This document shows positions 34,203-42,069 of a stretch of DNA of 64,000 bases, one piece after another. The notes under the pieces were generated by a model that made no database searches, had not been told where the DNA came from, and saw only the letters and a program-made list of their open reading frames with translations. This DNA comes from Fictibacillus phosphorivorans (GTDB taxonomy: Bacteria; Bacillota; Bacilli; Bacillales; Fictibacillaceae): contig NZ_LRFC01000001.1 of the NCBI RefSeq assembly GCF_001619875.1, positions 310,001-374,000 on the forward strand, given 5' to 3'. A program made the position numbers and the translations under genes. Position 1 is the first letter of the stretch. Each line of letters begins with the position of its first letter.

Positions 34203-34579
34203 GAAGCATTCCCCCTTCCTGCAAAAATTCGACATATGCCCATAATTTTCCTTTTTATTAAGGGTAGGAACAGATACAATGATAAAAAAAGTGAGGAATG
34301 GTTGGATGGAGGGAAAAGCGATGTTCGCCAAAGGAAAGCACTAGGATCTGAAAGTATATTCGATTCTAAAAGAAGAGTGGACAGCGTTAAATGACTACCA
34401 TCACTAGACTATCTATCCATTCCATTTTTACTATAAATTTCCTTTACGGTTTGTACAATCGATAGAATCTTACATAATTAGGTACTTTACTTTATAAAAG
34501 GACCATCCTTAAGTATGATTGAATTTTCTGATAATAAAGTTACACTTACCTTATGAATACATAGGAGGTGTGCTTTTTT

Positions 34580-36973
34580 ATGTTAGGGAGAAAAAAATGG
34601 ATATCGTCAGCACTCGTATTATCCACGATTGCAAGTCTTACTCTTTCCACGCTAGAACCAGGCTTTCAATCCGAAAAGGCTGAAGCTTCAGCTCTAAAGA
34701 TTCAACCTCTAGAGTCGGTTTCTCTCGTCCAGCTCTCAGTGCCAAACAATCAGAAAGCGATGGACAAGCTGAGTGAACTTGGCATCGATCTCACTCACAG
34801 AATGCATGTTGAGAACGGAATGCTAGAGGTAGATGCAGTTGTAACTCCATCCGAAATGACCATGCTTAAGCTTTATGGCATCACGGTAAAAGAAACCCTC
34901 ATCACAGAAAGCCAGCTTAATCAGCGGGCTGCAGAAAGAAGAGCAGCCATCCAACAAGAAAAACAACTGACCTCATCTGAGGAAACAGTTAACATCCTCC
35001 GAGCAACCCACTTCACGAATCAATCCGACACATTTCTTTATGTAGAAGCAAAATCCACATCAGGTGCCTCAACAAGCACAATCCTTACTGCAACTTGGAC
35101 GGAAAACGGAACCGAGAAAACAGCAACTCTACAAAGAATTGTAGATGCTGGTGAATATCTCTATCACTCATTCATGCTGCCTGTTGCCGAAATTCCAAGT
35201 GAAGTGACAATCGAGAGCTCACTCGGGGGCACAGCGACATCTAAAGTAACAGAATGGCTAGGTGCAGATAAACCGGACAAGCCGAAGAAACACTATGTAA
35301 AGAACTTTGTAGACCATTACATGGATCCGACCGAAATCAATGCGCGAATGGAGAACCTTGTAAAAGAGTACCCTGAACTTGCTGAGATTGTGGAGATGCC
35401 AAACAAAACGAACGGATACCGCCGTCAAGCTCAAGCAACGATCGGAACCATGCAGAACGCAGCAGTTGCTGTTACATCAAAAGCGTGGGGGCATGAAGGT
35501 GGGAATGCGATCACTCTCGAGCTGAAGAAGGCTGGTGCTGCAGATGAACCTTTATCAGTGGGAACAAGCGGAAATAAGATAACCGTTACCCTTGCAACGG
35601 ATGCATCTGGAAATGCAAAAAGTACGGCCAAAGAAGTGGTGGACCTATTAAATGCTAAAGCTAGCAATCTAGTAACCGCCACAACTTATCGAGGTAACGC
35701 AGGAAACGGGATCGTCGAGCCTGCGACTGCTAATCTATCGGATAACTTAAAAGCGCCAGCTTCTGTTTCACGAGAACCAGCGGCTGTAAAAGCCATTCGG
35801 ATTGGTAAACACCGTGATGGATCAAAGCCCGGAGTTCTCAGCTATTCCCAAGAACATGCGCGGGAATGGGTAACACCACTAGTGTCGGTTGAAACAGCCG
35901 AACGTTTGCTCAGAAACTATGCGCATGATAAGGACACTCGGAAACTCGTCGATAACCTCGACATTTTCATCATTCCGTCTATGAATCCAGACGGTGCACA
36001 TTATAGTTTCTATGATTTTAACTCACAGCGTAAAAACATGACAAATCATTGTTCGTCAGCCCAATCTGATAACGGATATCGAAATTCGTGGGGCGTTGAC
36101 TTGAACCGAAACCACAATGTTGGTTCTGCGTTTGATGGCTATGTTGGGGCGTCAACAACAAATTGTACGAGCAGTACGTATGCAGGACCGAGCGAACACT
36201 CTGAACCAGAAAGCCGTAACCTTGTCTGGTTGGCAAATCAAAATCCTAACATCAAGTTCGCGATGAACATCCACAGCTATGGCGGTTATTTTATGTGGTC
36301 ACCAGGAGCATATACGCCTGAACGTGAAACACTGCCGCGTCCTTCTGCAGGTGAAGAAGCGTACTATTGGCAGGCATCCGATCATATTTTAAAAGAAATC
36401 AAAAAGCACAGAGGGACAGTCATCCTGCCGAGTCGTACCGGTCCAATTCCAGATGTACTTTATTCAGCTGCCGGAAATTCCGCAGACTTCCTTTGGTATG
36501 AAAAAGGGATCTACGCTTGGAACTTTGAAGTAGGTGCAGACCTCTGGAACAAAGAAACACAGCGATGGGAGCTAGTTGGTTTCCAGCCGCCTTTTGAAGA
36601 AGGACATGAAGAGGCGATGGAATTCTCGAACGGTTTATTAGGATTGATTGATGTGGCTTACGATTATTCACGAGACAATAAGGCGCCAAAATCAAGCATT
36701 ACGCCAAATGGCGGCAAGTATGATGATGAAGTTGAAGTGAGCTTCCATACGAGTGAACCTGCAACGATCTACTACACGCTCGATGGCAGCCGACCTACGT
36801 ATGATTCTCAGAAGCTGAAGCTCAGCGGAACGCGTGAAGGAGCAGAGTCATTGGCGTTTAATAAGACAACGACCCTAAATTGGTTCTCTGTTGATCCAAG
36901 CGGGAACGTTGAGAATAGTTATGAACCTGGAAAGAATAAGAAGTACAACAGTAAGACATTTGTCATTAAATAA
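34580..36973 (+). CDS. Secreted M14 zinc carboxypeptidase with inserted domain and C-terminal CHB_HEX-type domain
   Basis: 797 residues. Signal peptide (~1-35), an N-terminal ~230-residue region, then the M14 domain interrupted by an inserted segment (~290-400, AAVAVTSKAWGHEGGNAI to RGNAGNGIVEP). Zinc ligands are in SQEHAREWVTP (~430) and NIHSYGG, with substrate contacts in MNPDGAHYS and VDLNRNHNVG and the catalytic Glu in WNFEVGADLW. The last ~90 residues (PNGGKYDDEVEVSF, TIYYTLDGSRPTYDS) form a chitobiase/hexosaminidase C-terminal-type domain. It trims C-terminal residues from peptides outside the cell. ATG 34580 follows AGGAGG. Confidence 0.88.
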   Translation: MLGRKKWISSALVLSTIASLTLSTLEPGFQSEKAEASALKIQPLESVSLVQLSVPNNQKAMDKLSELGIDLTHRMHVENGMLEVDAVVTPSEMTMLKLYGITVKETLITESQLNQRAAERRAAIQQEKQLTSSEETVNILRATHFTNQSDTFLYVEAKSTSGASTSTILTATWTENGTEKTATLQRIVDAGEYLYHSFMLPVAEIPSEVTIESSLGGTATSKVTEWLGADKPDKPKKHYVKNFVDHYMDPTEINARMENLVKEYPELAEIVEMPNKTNGYRRQAQATIGTMQNAAVAVTSKAWGHEGGNAITLELKKAGAADEPLSVGTSGNKITVTLATDASGNAKSTAKEVVDLLNAKASNLVTATTYRGNAGNGIVEPATANLSDNLKAPASVSREPAAVKAIRIGKHRDGSKPGVLSYSQEHAREWVTPLVSVETAERLLRNYAHDKDTRKLVDNLDIFIIPSMNPDGAHYSFYDFNSQRKNMTNHCSSAQSDNGYRNSWGVDLNRNHNVGSAFDGYVGASTTNCTSSTYAGPSEHSEPESRNLVWLANQNPNIKFAMNIHSYGGYFMWSPGAYTPERETLPRPSAGEEAYYWQASDHILKEIKKHRGTVILPSRTGPIPDVLYSAAGNSADFLWYEKGIYAWNFEVGADLWNKETQRWELVGFQPPFEEGHEEAMEFSNGLLGLIDVAYDYSRDNKAPKSSITPNGGKYDDEVEVSFHTSEPATIYYTLDGSRPTYDSQKLKLSGTREGAESLAFNKTTTLNWFSVDPSGNVENSYEPGKNKKYNSKTFVIK

Positions 36974-36979
36974 CTTAGA

Positions 36980-37013
36980 AAGAGGAAGGTGCATCTTCAT
37001 GTGTCTTCCTCTT
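36980..37013 (+). terminator. Hairpin after the carboxypeptidase gene
   Basis: Stem AAGAGGAAG / CTTCCTCTT; the T-tail is poor. Confidence 0.6.
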
Positions 37014-37040
37014 ACATTCTAGCTGTTTGGGGGTTAGGTG

Positions 37041-37325
37041 ATGAGCAGCATGGAATTTGTGTTAATGCTTTATTTATTACCACTTTGTCTTATTGCCTTT
37101 TTAGTATGCGGTGTGCTGCAATATCTTTTTCCACGCATAAAATTGTATCTCATTATTCTAGGTTGTTATGTCATCGTTTCACTCTATCTTTGGTATCGTT
37201 CATGGATTGTAGATTGGACACTGCTATCCTTTGTCGCAGGTTCTGCTATGATTTCCATAGCTCTTGTTATGCTGTATATGAAGGTTTATCGAATGGCGGA
37301 AAAGAAGGCAAATGAGATGAACTAA
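37041..37325 (+). CDS. Small membrane protein of unknown function
   Basis: 94 residues with three hydrophobic helices (LMLYLLPLCLIAFLVCGVL, LYLIILGCYVIVSLYLW, LLSFVAGSAMISIALVMLYM) and a charged tail AEKKANEMN. The start is ATG 37041 (or GTG 37038) after TTAGGTG. No family was recognised. It precedes the ABC-F leader, which has its own promoter. Confidence 0.6.
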   Translation: MSSMEFVLMLYLLPLCLIAFLVCGVLQYLFPRIKLYLIILGCYVIVSLYLWYRSWIVDWTLLSFVAGSAMISIALVMLYMKVYRMAEKKANEMN

Positions 37326-37339
37326 TTTTTGAAAGCGGA

Positions 37340-37368
37340 TTGACATTTTTCATTGGCAAAAATATACT
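37340..37368 (+). promoter_or_regulatory. Strong sigma-A promoter of the ABC-F leader
   Basis: TTGACA, 17-bp spacer, TATACT. It sits ~290 bp upstream of the ABC-F start codon, which implies a long 5' leader. Confidence 0.85.
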
Positions 37369-37415
37369 AATAACTGTAAGTAGAAGTCATTTGGGAAAGG
37401 AACGGTACTACGCTG

Positions 37416-37445
37416 ATGTGGAAAACTCTTATTTTCTTAGGCTAA
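37416..37445 (+). CDS. Nine-residue leader peptide of the ABC-F gene
   Basis: Reads MWKTLIFLG then stop. AAAGGAAC lies ~13 bases upstream (long spacing). It resembles the short hydrophobic leader MYLIFM of msrD, on which ribosomes stall with macrolides. A CTCA-ATAAA-TGAG hairpin follows directly. Translation is inferred. Confidence 0.5.
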   Translation: MWKTLIFLG

Positions 37446-37590
37446 CTCAATAAATGAGACCTGGAGAATAGGATAAATCTGCCCATTTTTGCGTACACAC
37501 GTACCGTCAATCCGATATGATTTCACACAAAGAACGTATGTCTGTTTTTGTGTTTATTTGGATACGTGTAAAGCATATTTGTGCAAACCA

Positions 37591-37618
37591 ACCTCTCTGG
37601 GCTCCAGGGAGGTTTTTT
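37591..37618 (+). terminator. Attenuator terminator in the ABC-F leader
   Basis: Stem ACCTCTCTGG / CCAGGGAGGT (one G-U) and TTTTTT, located between the promoter and the gene. CCTGGAG at 37460-37466 can pair with CTCCAGG of its 3' arm and would act as an antiterminator. Confidence 0.8.
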
Positions 37619-37660
37619 GTTTACCTCCTTAAATCCATACAGATAAAAGAGGTGAGCTGC

Positions 37661-39403
37661 ATGACGATTGTATTACAAGTCAAAAAATTGCAGAAAAAAT
37701 ATGGTGAACGAGAACTATTGAAAGAAATTTCATTTGAAATACGGCAAGGTGAGAAGATCGGCCTTGTCGGCTGGAACGGCAGCGGTAAAACAACACTCGT
37801 CAATATACTGATGGGAAATGTTGAAATAGATAAAGGATCCATTACAACATGGCCAGCACATCTGCACATGGGATACCTGCCGCAATCAACGGATTATAGG
37901 CTAAATGTAGATGCCGAAATGCGTGAATCTGCTGAAGATCTGTTGAAAACGAGTAAACAGCTTGGGCTTCAGAAGCACCTTTTGGAATCGGGAGAGTTTG
38001 GGCGCTTAAGTGGCGGCGAACGACTGAAAGTATCGATTGCGAAGATCTGGGCGAACCACCCAGAATTCTTAATTTTAGATGAACCAACCAATCATCTGGA
38101 CCTTCAAGGGATCAGCTGGCTGACAGAAGAAGTGCAGCGTTACAGTGGCGCGAGCATCATCATCTCGCATGACCGTCATTTTCTTGATCAGACGGTGAAC
38201 AAAATCTTTGAGCTTGAAGATGGCGAACTGACGATTTATGAAGGTAACTATTCGGCATATCGAGCAGAAAAACAGCGTCGTTATGAACAGCAAAAACGAG
38301 ACTATGAGAAACAGCAAAGAAAGATTGAAATGATTGAGCAGCAAGTGAATACGTTGAAAGCTTGGTCTGATAAAGCACACCGTGAAGCTGGTAAGGGAGG
38401 GAGTGCTGCTGAGAACAGACAGATAGGTCTTAAAGAATATGAACGAATGAAGGCAAAGAAAAAGGATAACCAAGTGAAGTCGAAGCTGAAGCGATTAAAT
38501 CTGGAATTATCAAAGAGTGGCATTGATAAACCAAAAGAAGAGACAGATGTGTTTTTCCAGTTTGATGCTGCTGGTAAGAGAGGTAAACGTCTGATTGAAG
38601 CACGTGGATTAGCGAAGCAATTTGGTGATCGTACGTTGTTTGAAAAAAGTCATTTCTACATCAAGCATGGTGAAAGAATAGCGTTGCAAGGTGCAAACGG
38701 AGCGGGTAAGACAACTTTTATCAAAATGCTGCTCGGTATAGAAACGATAACGCGCGGTTCCATTTGGAAAAGCGAATCGATGAAAATTGCTTATCTTTCT
38801 CAAGATGTAAGTGACCTGCCCGAAGAAAAAACGGTGTATGAATACTTCGATTTAGACGAGAAGCATCAAGTAACGCAAGCGAGGACGATTTTTGCCAACA
38901 TGGGAATTGAGGATCGAAAACTCTCAAAACCGATTCGGCATTTAAGCTTAGGTGAGCGGACGCGCGTGAAACTGGTGCTGATGATCTTACAGGAATACGA
39001 TGTGCTCATTTTGGATGAACCAACAAACCATCTGGATCTGCCGAGCCGCGAGCAGCTGGAGGAAACCTTATCAAAGTTTTCCGGCACGCTTATCATCGTT
39101 TCTCATGACCGCTTTTTCGTTGAAAAGCTATGTAATAAGCTGCTGGTTATTGAGAATCAGCAGATCAAGAGGATTGAGATGGGGCTTGGGGAGTACGAAG
39201 AACAGAGAAAGAGATGTTTAAGTAATGGTGATCAAGGTCAGGAGCTCGCCGAGGAACTAGCATTAGTAGAGAACAAAATTACTGAACTGCTAGGAAAGAT
39301 TAGTTTCTGTAAGACGGGGACGGATGAATACGCAGAGGTTGATCAGGACTTGCAGCGATTAATGGTTAAAAAGCGGCAAATCCTACAAAAAAACCAAGCA
39401 TAG
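37661..39403 (+). CDS. ABC-F ribosomal protection ATPase (Vga/Msr/VmlR-like)
   Basis: 580 residues with two ABC ATPase domains and no membrane segment. First domain: Walker A GWNGSGKTT, signature LSGGERLKV, Walker B FLILDEPTNHLDL. A charged ~80-residue interdomain linker (residues ~200-290) is the part that enters the ribosome. Second domain: GANGAGKTT, LSLGERTRV, LILDEPTNHLDL. Such proteins dislodge macrolide, lincosamide, streptogramin A or pleuromutilin drugs from the ribosome. ATG 37661 follows AAGAGGTGAG; the in-frame extension upstream crosses the leader terminator. The attenuator leader supports antibiotic-induced expression. Confidence 0.9.
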   Translation: MTIVLQVKKLQKKYGERELLKEISFEIRQGEKIGLVGWNGSGKTTLVNILMGNVEIDKGSITTWPAHLHMGYLPQSTDYRLNVDAEMRESAEDLLKTSKQLGLQKHLLESGEFGRLSGGERLKVSIAKIWANHPEFLILDEPTNHLDLQGISWLTEEVQRYSGASIIISHDRHFLDQTVNKIFELEDGELTIYEGNYSAYRAEKQRRYEQQKRDYEKQQRKIEMIEQQVNTLKAWSDKAHREAGKGGSAAENRQIGLKEYERMKAKKKDNQVKSKLKRLNLELSKSGIDKPKEETDVFFQFDAAGKRGKRLIEARGLAKQFGDRTLFEKSHFYIKHGERIALQGANGAGKTTFIKMLLGIETITRGSIWKSESMKIAYLSQDVSDLPEEKTVYEYFDLDEKHQVTQARTIFANMGIEDRKLSKPIRHLSLGERTRVKLVLMILQEYDVLILDEPTNHLDLPSREQLEETLSKFSGTLIIVSHDRFFVEKLCNKLLVIENQQIKRIEMGLGEYEEQRKRCLSNGDQGQELAEELALVENKITELLGKISFCKTGTDEYAEVDQDLQRLMVKKRQILQKNQA

Positions 39404-39408
39404 AAGAA

Positions 39409-39435
39409 GCCAGGCGGAAATGTGCGCCTGGCTTT
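39409..39435 (+). terminator. Terminator of the ABC-F gene
   Basis: Stem GCCAGGCG / CGCCTGGC then TTTA. Confidence 0.8.
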
Positions 39436-39594
39436 AAATTGTGTTTACTGATATCGAGAAGTTTTTGAGCGGTTCGGGAGATTTATGAGCTTCCTTCGTT
39501 CTTACAAATAAATAAAAAATTTTTTAACTCCATGGCTCTTTTTTACTTTTTTAAAACACTTATAGGATGAATCAATCGTATAGGGGGAAGAAAG

Positions 39595-40467
39595 TTGAGA
39601 GCAGGGAACATTCGTCAGTTTGCTTCACTTAGTAAGTTTCAAAATGTAAAAGAATTTAATGCACATAAGCGATATTTTATAGAGCATCATGCCGGTTTAT
39701 TTACGAAGTCAGAGTTTCTGGCATTTGAGATACTCAGTCAATATAGTGTGGTAGTGCCAGGAGTGGCGAACGCTAAGATTGATACGCTCGTAGAAAAGAG
39801 TGCAGAAAAAGCTGGCGGCATTTCGCGAGCTTCTTTTATCAGGATGCTGCGTAAAGCGAAGAAAACGGGAATTTTAGTTGTTCATAAGACGTACCGTGCA
39901 AGCGGAGGATTTGCTCATAATGTATTTGTTTTTCAACGATTTGATCTGGCGTGTGTAACGAAAGTGATCCAGCGTACAGAAAGTGAAGTCGCTTGTGAGA
40001 GTAAGGACGAGCGTTTGGAAATGGGAAAGGAAACTATAAATCTCTATAAAAATCAAAAAGATAAAGATTTAAAGATACGTAAGGAGATCGCCTCATCTGA
40101 CAACTCACCATGTCAGCCGTCTTTAGAAGACCTCGACGAAACATTCACGCCAGATTCTGTTCCAAGAGACTTCGTACATACCGTAAAACCTTTTTATAAT
40201 ATGGCTATTGAAATCTATACCTTTTGGGAAAAAGCGAAACTCGCATACAATCAGTTCTGTTTTGACCGTCCGCTGGAATATATGGTCTCCGTAGTGATCG
40301 ACGCCTTCAAAACAACCGTTTTTCACTACAAAAATAGAAAAATTAAGGCGACATTTATGCAATATTTCTATGGAACCCTAAAAGGGATGTTCTCTGTTGA
40401 GAAAAGACGCGAACATATGGCAAGAGTGCCGCGCTACAACTGGCTGGATGAGCCTGAAATGAGCTAA
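39595..40467 (+). CDS. Helix-turn-helix protein, Rep-like, unknown function
   Basis: 290 residues. The N-terminal ~110 residues contain a winged-helix-like region (TKSEFLAFEILSQYSV, GGISRASFIRMLRKAKKTGILVV). A variable polar linker follows, then a helical C-terminal part with YNMAIEIYTFWEKAKLA and TFMQYFYGTLKGMF. The layout is reminiscent of plasmid/phage replication or DnaD-type accessory proteins, but no firm family was recognised. TTG start after AGGGGGAAG. Monocistronic. Confidence 0.6.
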   Translation: MRAGNIRQFASLSKFQNVKEFNAHKRYFIEHHAGLFTKSEFLAFEILSQYSVVVPGVANAKIDTLVEKSAEKAGGISRASFIRMLRKAKKTGILVVHKTYRASGGFAHNVFVFQRFDLACVTKVIQRTESEVACESKDERLEMGKETINLYKNQKDKDLKIRKEIASSDNSPCQPSLEDLDETFTPDSVPRDFVHTVKPFYNMAIEIYTFWEKAKLAYNQFCFDRPLEYMVSVVIDAFKTTVFHYKNRKIKATFMQYFYGTLKGMFSVEKRREHMARVPRYNWLDEPEMS

Positions 40468-40563
40468 TCACATAATTTTTTCGATGTATCACATAAAAAA
40501 GTGCGACGATCACATAAAAAACCACCACATCACATAAAAAGGGACTATAATCACATAATTCTA
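40467..40563. repeat. Intergenic 20-21 bp periodic array 4
   Basis: Five copies of ATCACATAAAAAA plus a variable half, starting at 40467, 40488, 40509, 40529 and 40550 (spacing 21, 21, 20, 21). It begins at the stop codon of the helix-turn-helix gene and ends ~70 bp before the BASS transporter. No clear terminator is seen between these genes. Confidence 0.85.
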
Positions 40564-40634
40564 AATTTTCAGCAATAAACATTGAAATTTCATTTCATTC
40601 GTTTATACTCTCTTAAAAAGGAGAGTGACAACCC

Positions 40635-41618
40635 ATGAGATTTCTAGAGAAAGTAAGTAAAGTAGCAGGCAACACCTTTGCGGTTTGGGTGATTCTTTTT
40701 GCCATTTTAGCATTTTTTATTCCGGGAGGCTTCACATGGATCGCTCCCCACATACCGCTTTTATTAGGAGTTATCATGTTCGGGATGGGGCTCACCCTTT
40801 CTTTGAATGATTTTAAAGCGGTGTTTCAAGCTCCGAAAAGTGTATTGGTCGGCGTGGCAGCACAATATACGATCATGCCGCTCCTTGCATTTGGACTGGC
40901 TACAGCCTTTCAGTTACAGCCAGAAGTAGCAGTTGGCGTTATCTTAGTAGGATGCTGCCCAGGCGGCACGGCATCGAACGTAATGACGTACTTAGCTAAA
41001 GGAAACACAGCCCTATCCGTTGCGGTGACATCTGTGGCAACACTGCTCGCGCCGATCTTGACACCAGCTCTAACGCTGCTGTTTGCGAGCAAATGGCTCC
41101 CCGTATCAGCGGGCAGCTTGCTGTTATCGATCGTCCAGATTGTACTCGTACCCATTGTATTAGGTCTTGTTGTAAAACTGTTATTCCGTAAACAAGTGGA
41201 AAAAAGCGTTGCAGCTCTTCCGCTCGTCTCTGTTGTTGGAATTGTCGCTGTAGCATCTGCGGTAGTTGCAGCGAACGCACAACAAATTGCCGAAACAGGA
41301 CTATTAATCTTTTCAATTGTTGTTCTTCACAATGTCTTAGGTCTATTAATTGGTTTCCTGATTGCGAAAACTGTGAAGCTTGATTTTGCTGATCAAAAAG
41401 CAATTTCTATTGAAGTTGGAATGCAGAACTCAGGATTAGGAGCAGCGCTTGCAATCGCTCACTTTTCACCGCTGTCTGCTGTGCCAAGTGCCATTTTCAG
41501 CGTATGGCACAACATCTCAGGACCTCTGCTTGCTACGTGGTGGGGGAAGAGGGCAGATGGGGATGCTGCACAATATTTGAAACAAGAATCCGACAAAACA
41601 AGTGTAAATACGCTTTAA
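40635..41618 (+). CDS. yocS: Bile acid:sodium symporter (BASS) family transporter YocS-like
   Basis: 327 residues and ~10 TM helices. Family motifs are present: MFGMGLTLSLNDF, VGCCPGGTASNVMTYLAKGNTALSV (sodium-binding crossover) and IEVGMQNSGLGAALA. Length and motifs match B. subtilis YocS; BASS proteins take up organic anions such as pantoate or pyruvate with sodium. The substrate here is unknown. AAAGGAGAG precedes ATG 40635. Confidence 0.88.
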   Translation: MRFLEKVSKVAGNTFAVWVILFAILAFFIPGGFTWIAPHIPLLLGVIMFGMGLTLSLNDFKAVFQAPKSVLVGVAAQYTIMPLLAFGLATAFQLQPEVAVGVILVGCCPGGTASNVMTYLAKGNTALSVAVTSVATLLAPILTPALTLLFASKWLPVSAGSLLLSIVQIVLVPIVLGLVVKLLFRKQVEKSVAALPLVSVVGIVAVASAVVAANAQQIAETGLLIFSIVVLHNVLGLLIGFLIAKTVKLDFADQKAISIEVGMQNSGLGAALAIAHFSPLSAVPSAIFSVWHNISGPLLATWWGKRADGDAAQYLKQESDKTSVNTL

Positions 41619-41694
41619 ATTTTTTATTTTATCTTCAATTCAACTCAAGTAATTCGAAATACGGAAGCGTGTTAAAAGCATAACATTTAATATG

Positions 41695-41723
41695 TTGCAT
41701 TAAAAAAATATAATTGGTATAAT
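41695..41723 (+). promoter_or_regulatory. Sigma-A promoter of the phosphotransferase leader
   Basis: TTGCAT, 17-bp spacer, TATAAT, ~320 bp before the phosphotransferase start. Confidence 0.8.
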
Positions 41724-41758
41724 TTTCATAATACTTTGGAAGGGAGTGAGTTTACGCA

Positions 41759-41830
41759 ATGACAAATTTCATGAAAATAATAACCTTGGAAATTAAATCT
41801 ATAGCCACTCACTCCTACGGATTAAATTAG
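41759..41830 (+). CDS. Leader peptide 1 of the phosphotransferase gene
   Basis: A 23-residue frame starting MTNFMKIITLE and ending THSYGLN, with GGAAGGGAGTG upstream. Its ribosome site (GGAGTGAGT, 41743-41751) is exactly complementary to ACTCACTCC (41807-41815) inside its own last codons. Translation and folding are therefore mutually dependent, the usual logic of a drug-sensing leader. Confidence 0.6.
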   Translation: MTNFMKIITLEIKSIATHSYGLN

Positions 41831-41903
41831 TTAATTTTATCTATGGTTAGAACTTTGGCAATTTAAAGCAGAGGCTTCTTTGTTGTTAATCAGAATTTTT
41901 GAG

Positions 41904-41939
41904 CCACAGGGTTATTTAAGATAACTCTGTGGTTTTTTT
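41904..41939 (+). terminator. Attenuator terminator in the phosphotransferase leader
   Basis: A 12-bp stem CCACAGGGTTAT / ATAACTCTGTGG (one G-U) and TTTTTTT. It lies 200 bp downstream of the promoter and 105 bp before the gene. Confidence 0.85.
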
Positions 41940-42003
41940 GATTTTATAACAAAAAATCTGAATTCCAATGATTATTTTCTTGAACATTACTGGAGGCGTG
42001 CAA

Positions 42004-42069
42004 ATGGATTTACAAGTAAAAGAGGATGAGGAGTTGTCTGTTAATGCTGAAATTGAAATATCTTATTAA
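42004..42069 (+). CDS. Second upstream ORF overlapping the phosphotransferase start
   Basis: A 21-codon frame (begins MDLQVKEDEEL) with a better ribosome site, GGAGGCGTGCAA, than the phosphotransferase. It runs across that gene's start codon in another frame and stops 23 bp inside it, so it could couple or gate translation. Confidence 0.5.
   Translation: MDLQVKEDEELSVNAEIEISY

Noticed and set aside
37517-37660. Extension of the ABC-F frame by 48 codons upstream
   Set aside because: It overlaps the attenuator terminator; the ATG at 37661 has the ribosome site and starts exactly where ABC-F homologues start.
41743-41815. Leader hairpin at 41743-41815 as a T-box or known riboswitch
   Set aside because: No T-box motif (AGGGUGGNACCGCG) or other riboswitch core was seen, and a leader peptide with a ribosome site occupies the hairpin.
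42026-42043. ATG 42026 as start of the phosphotransferase
   Set aside because: The ribosome-site-like AGAGG touches the codon; GAGGAG is correctly spaced only for ATG 42044.
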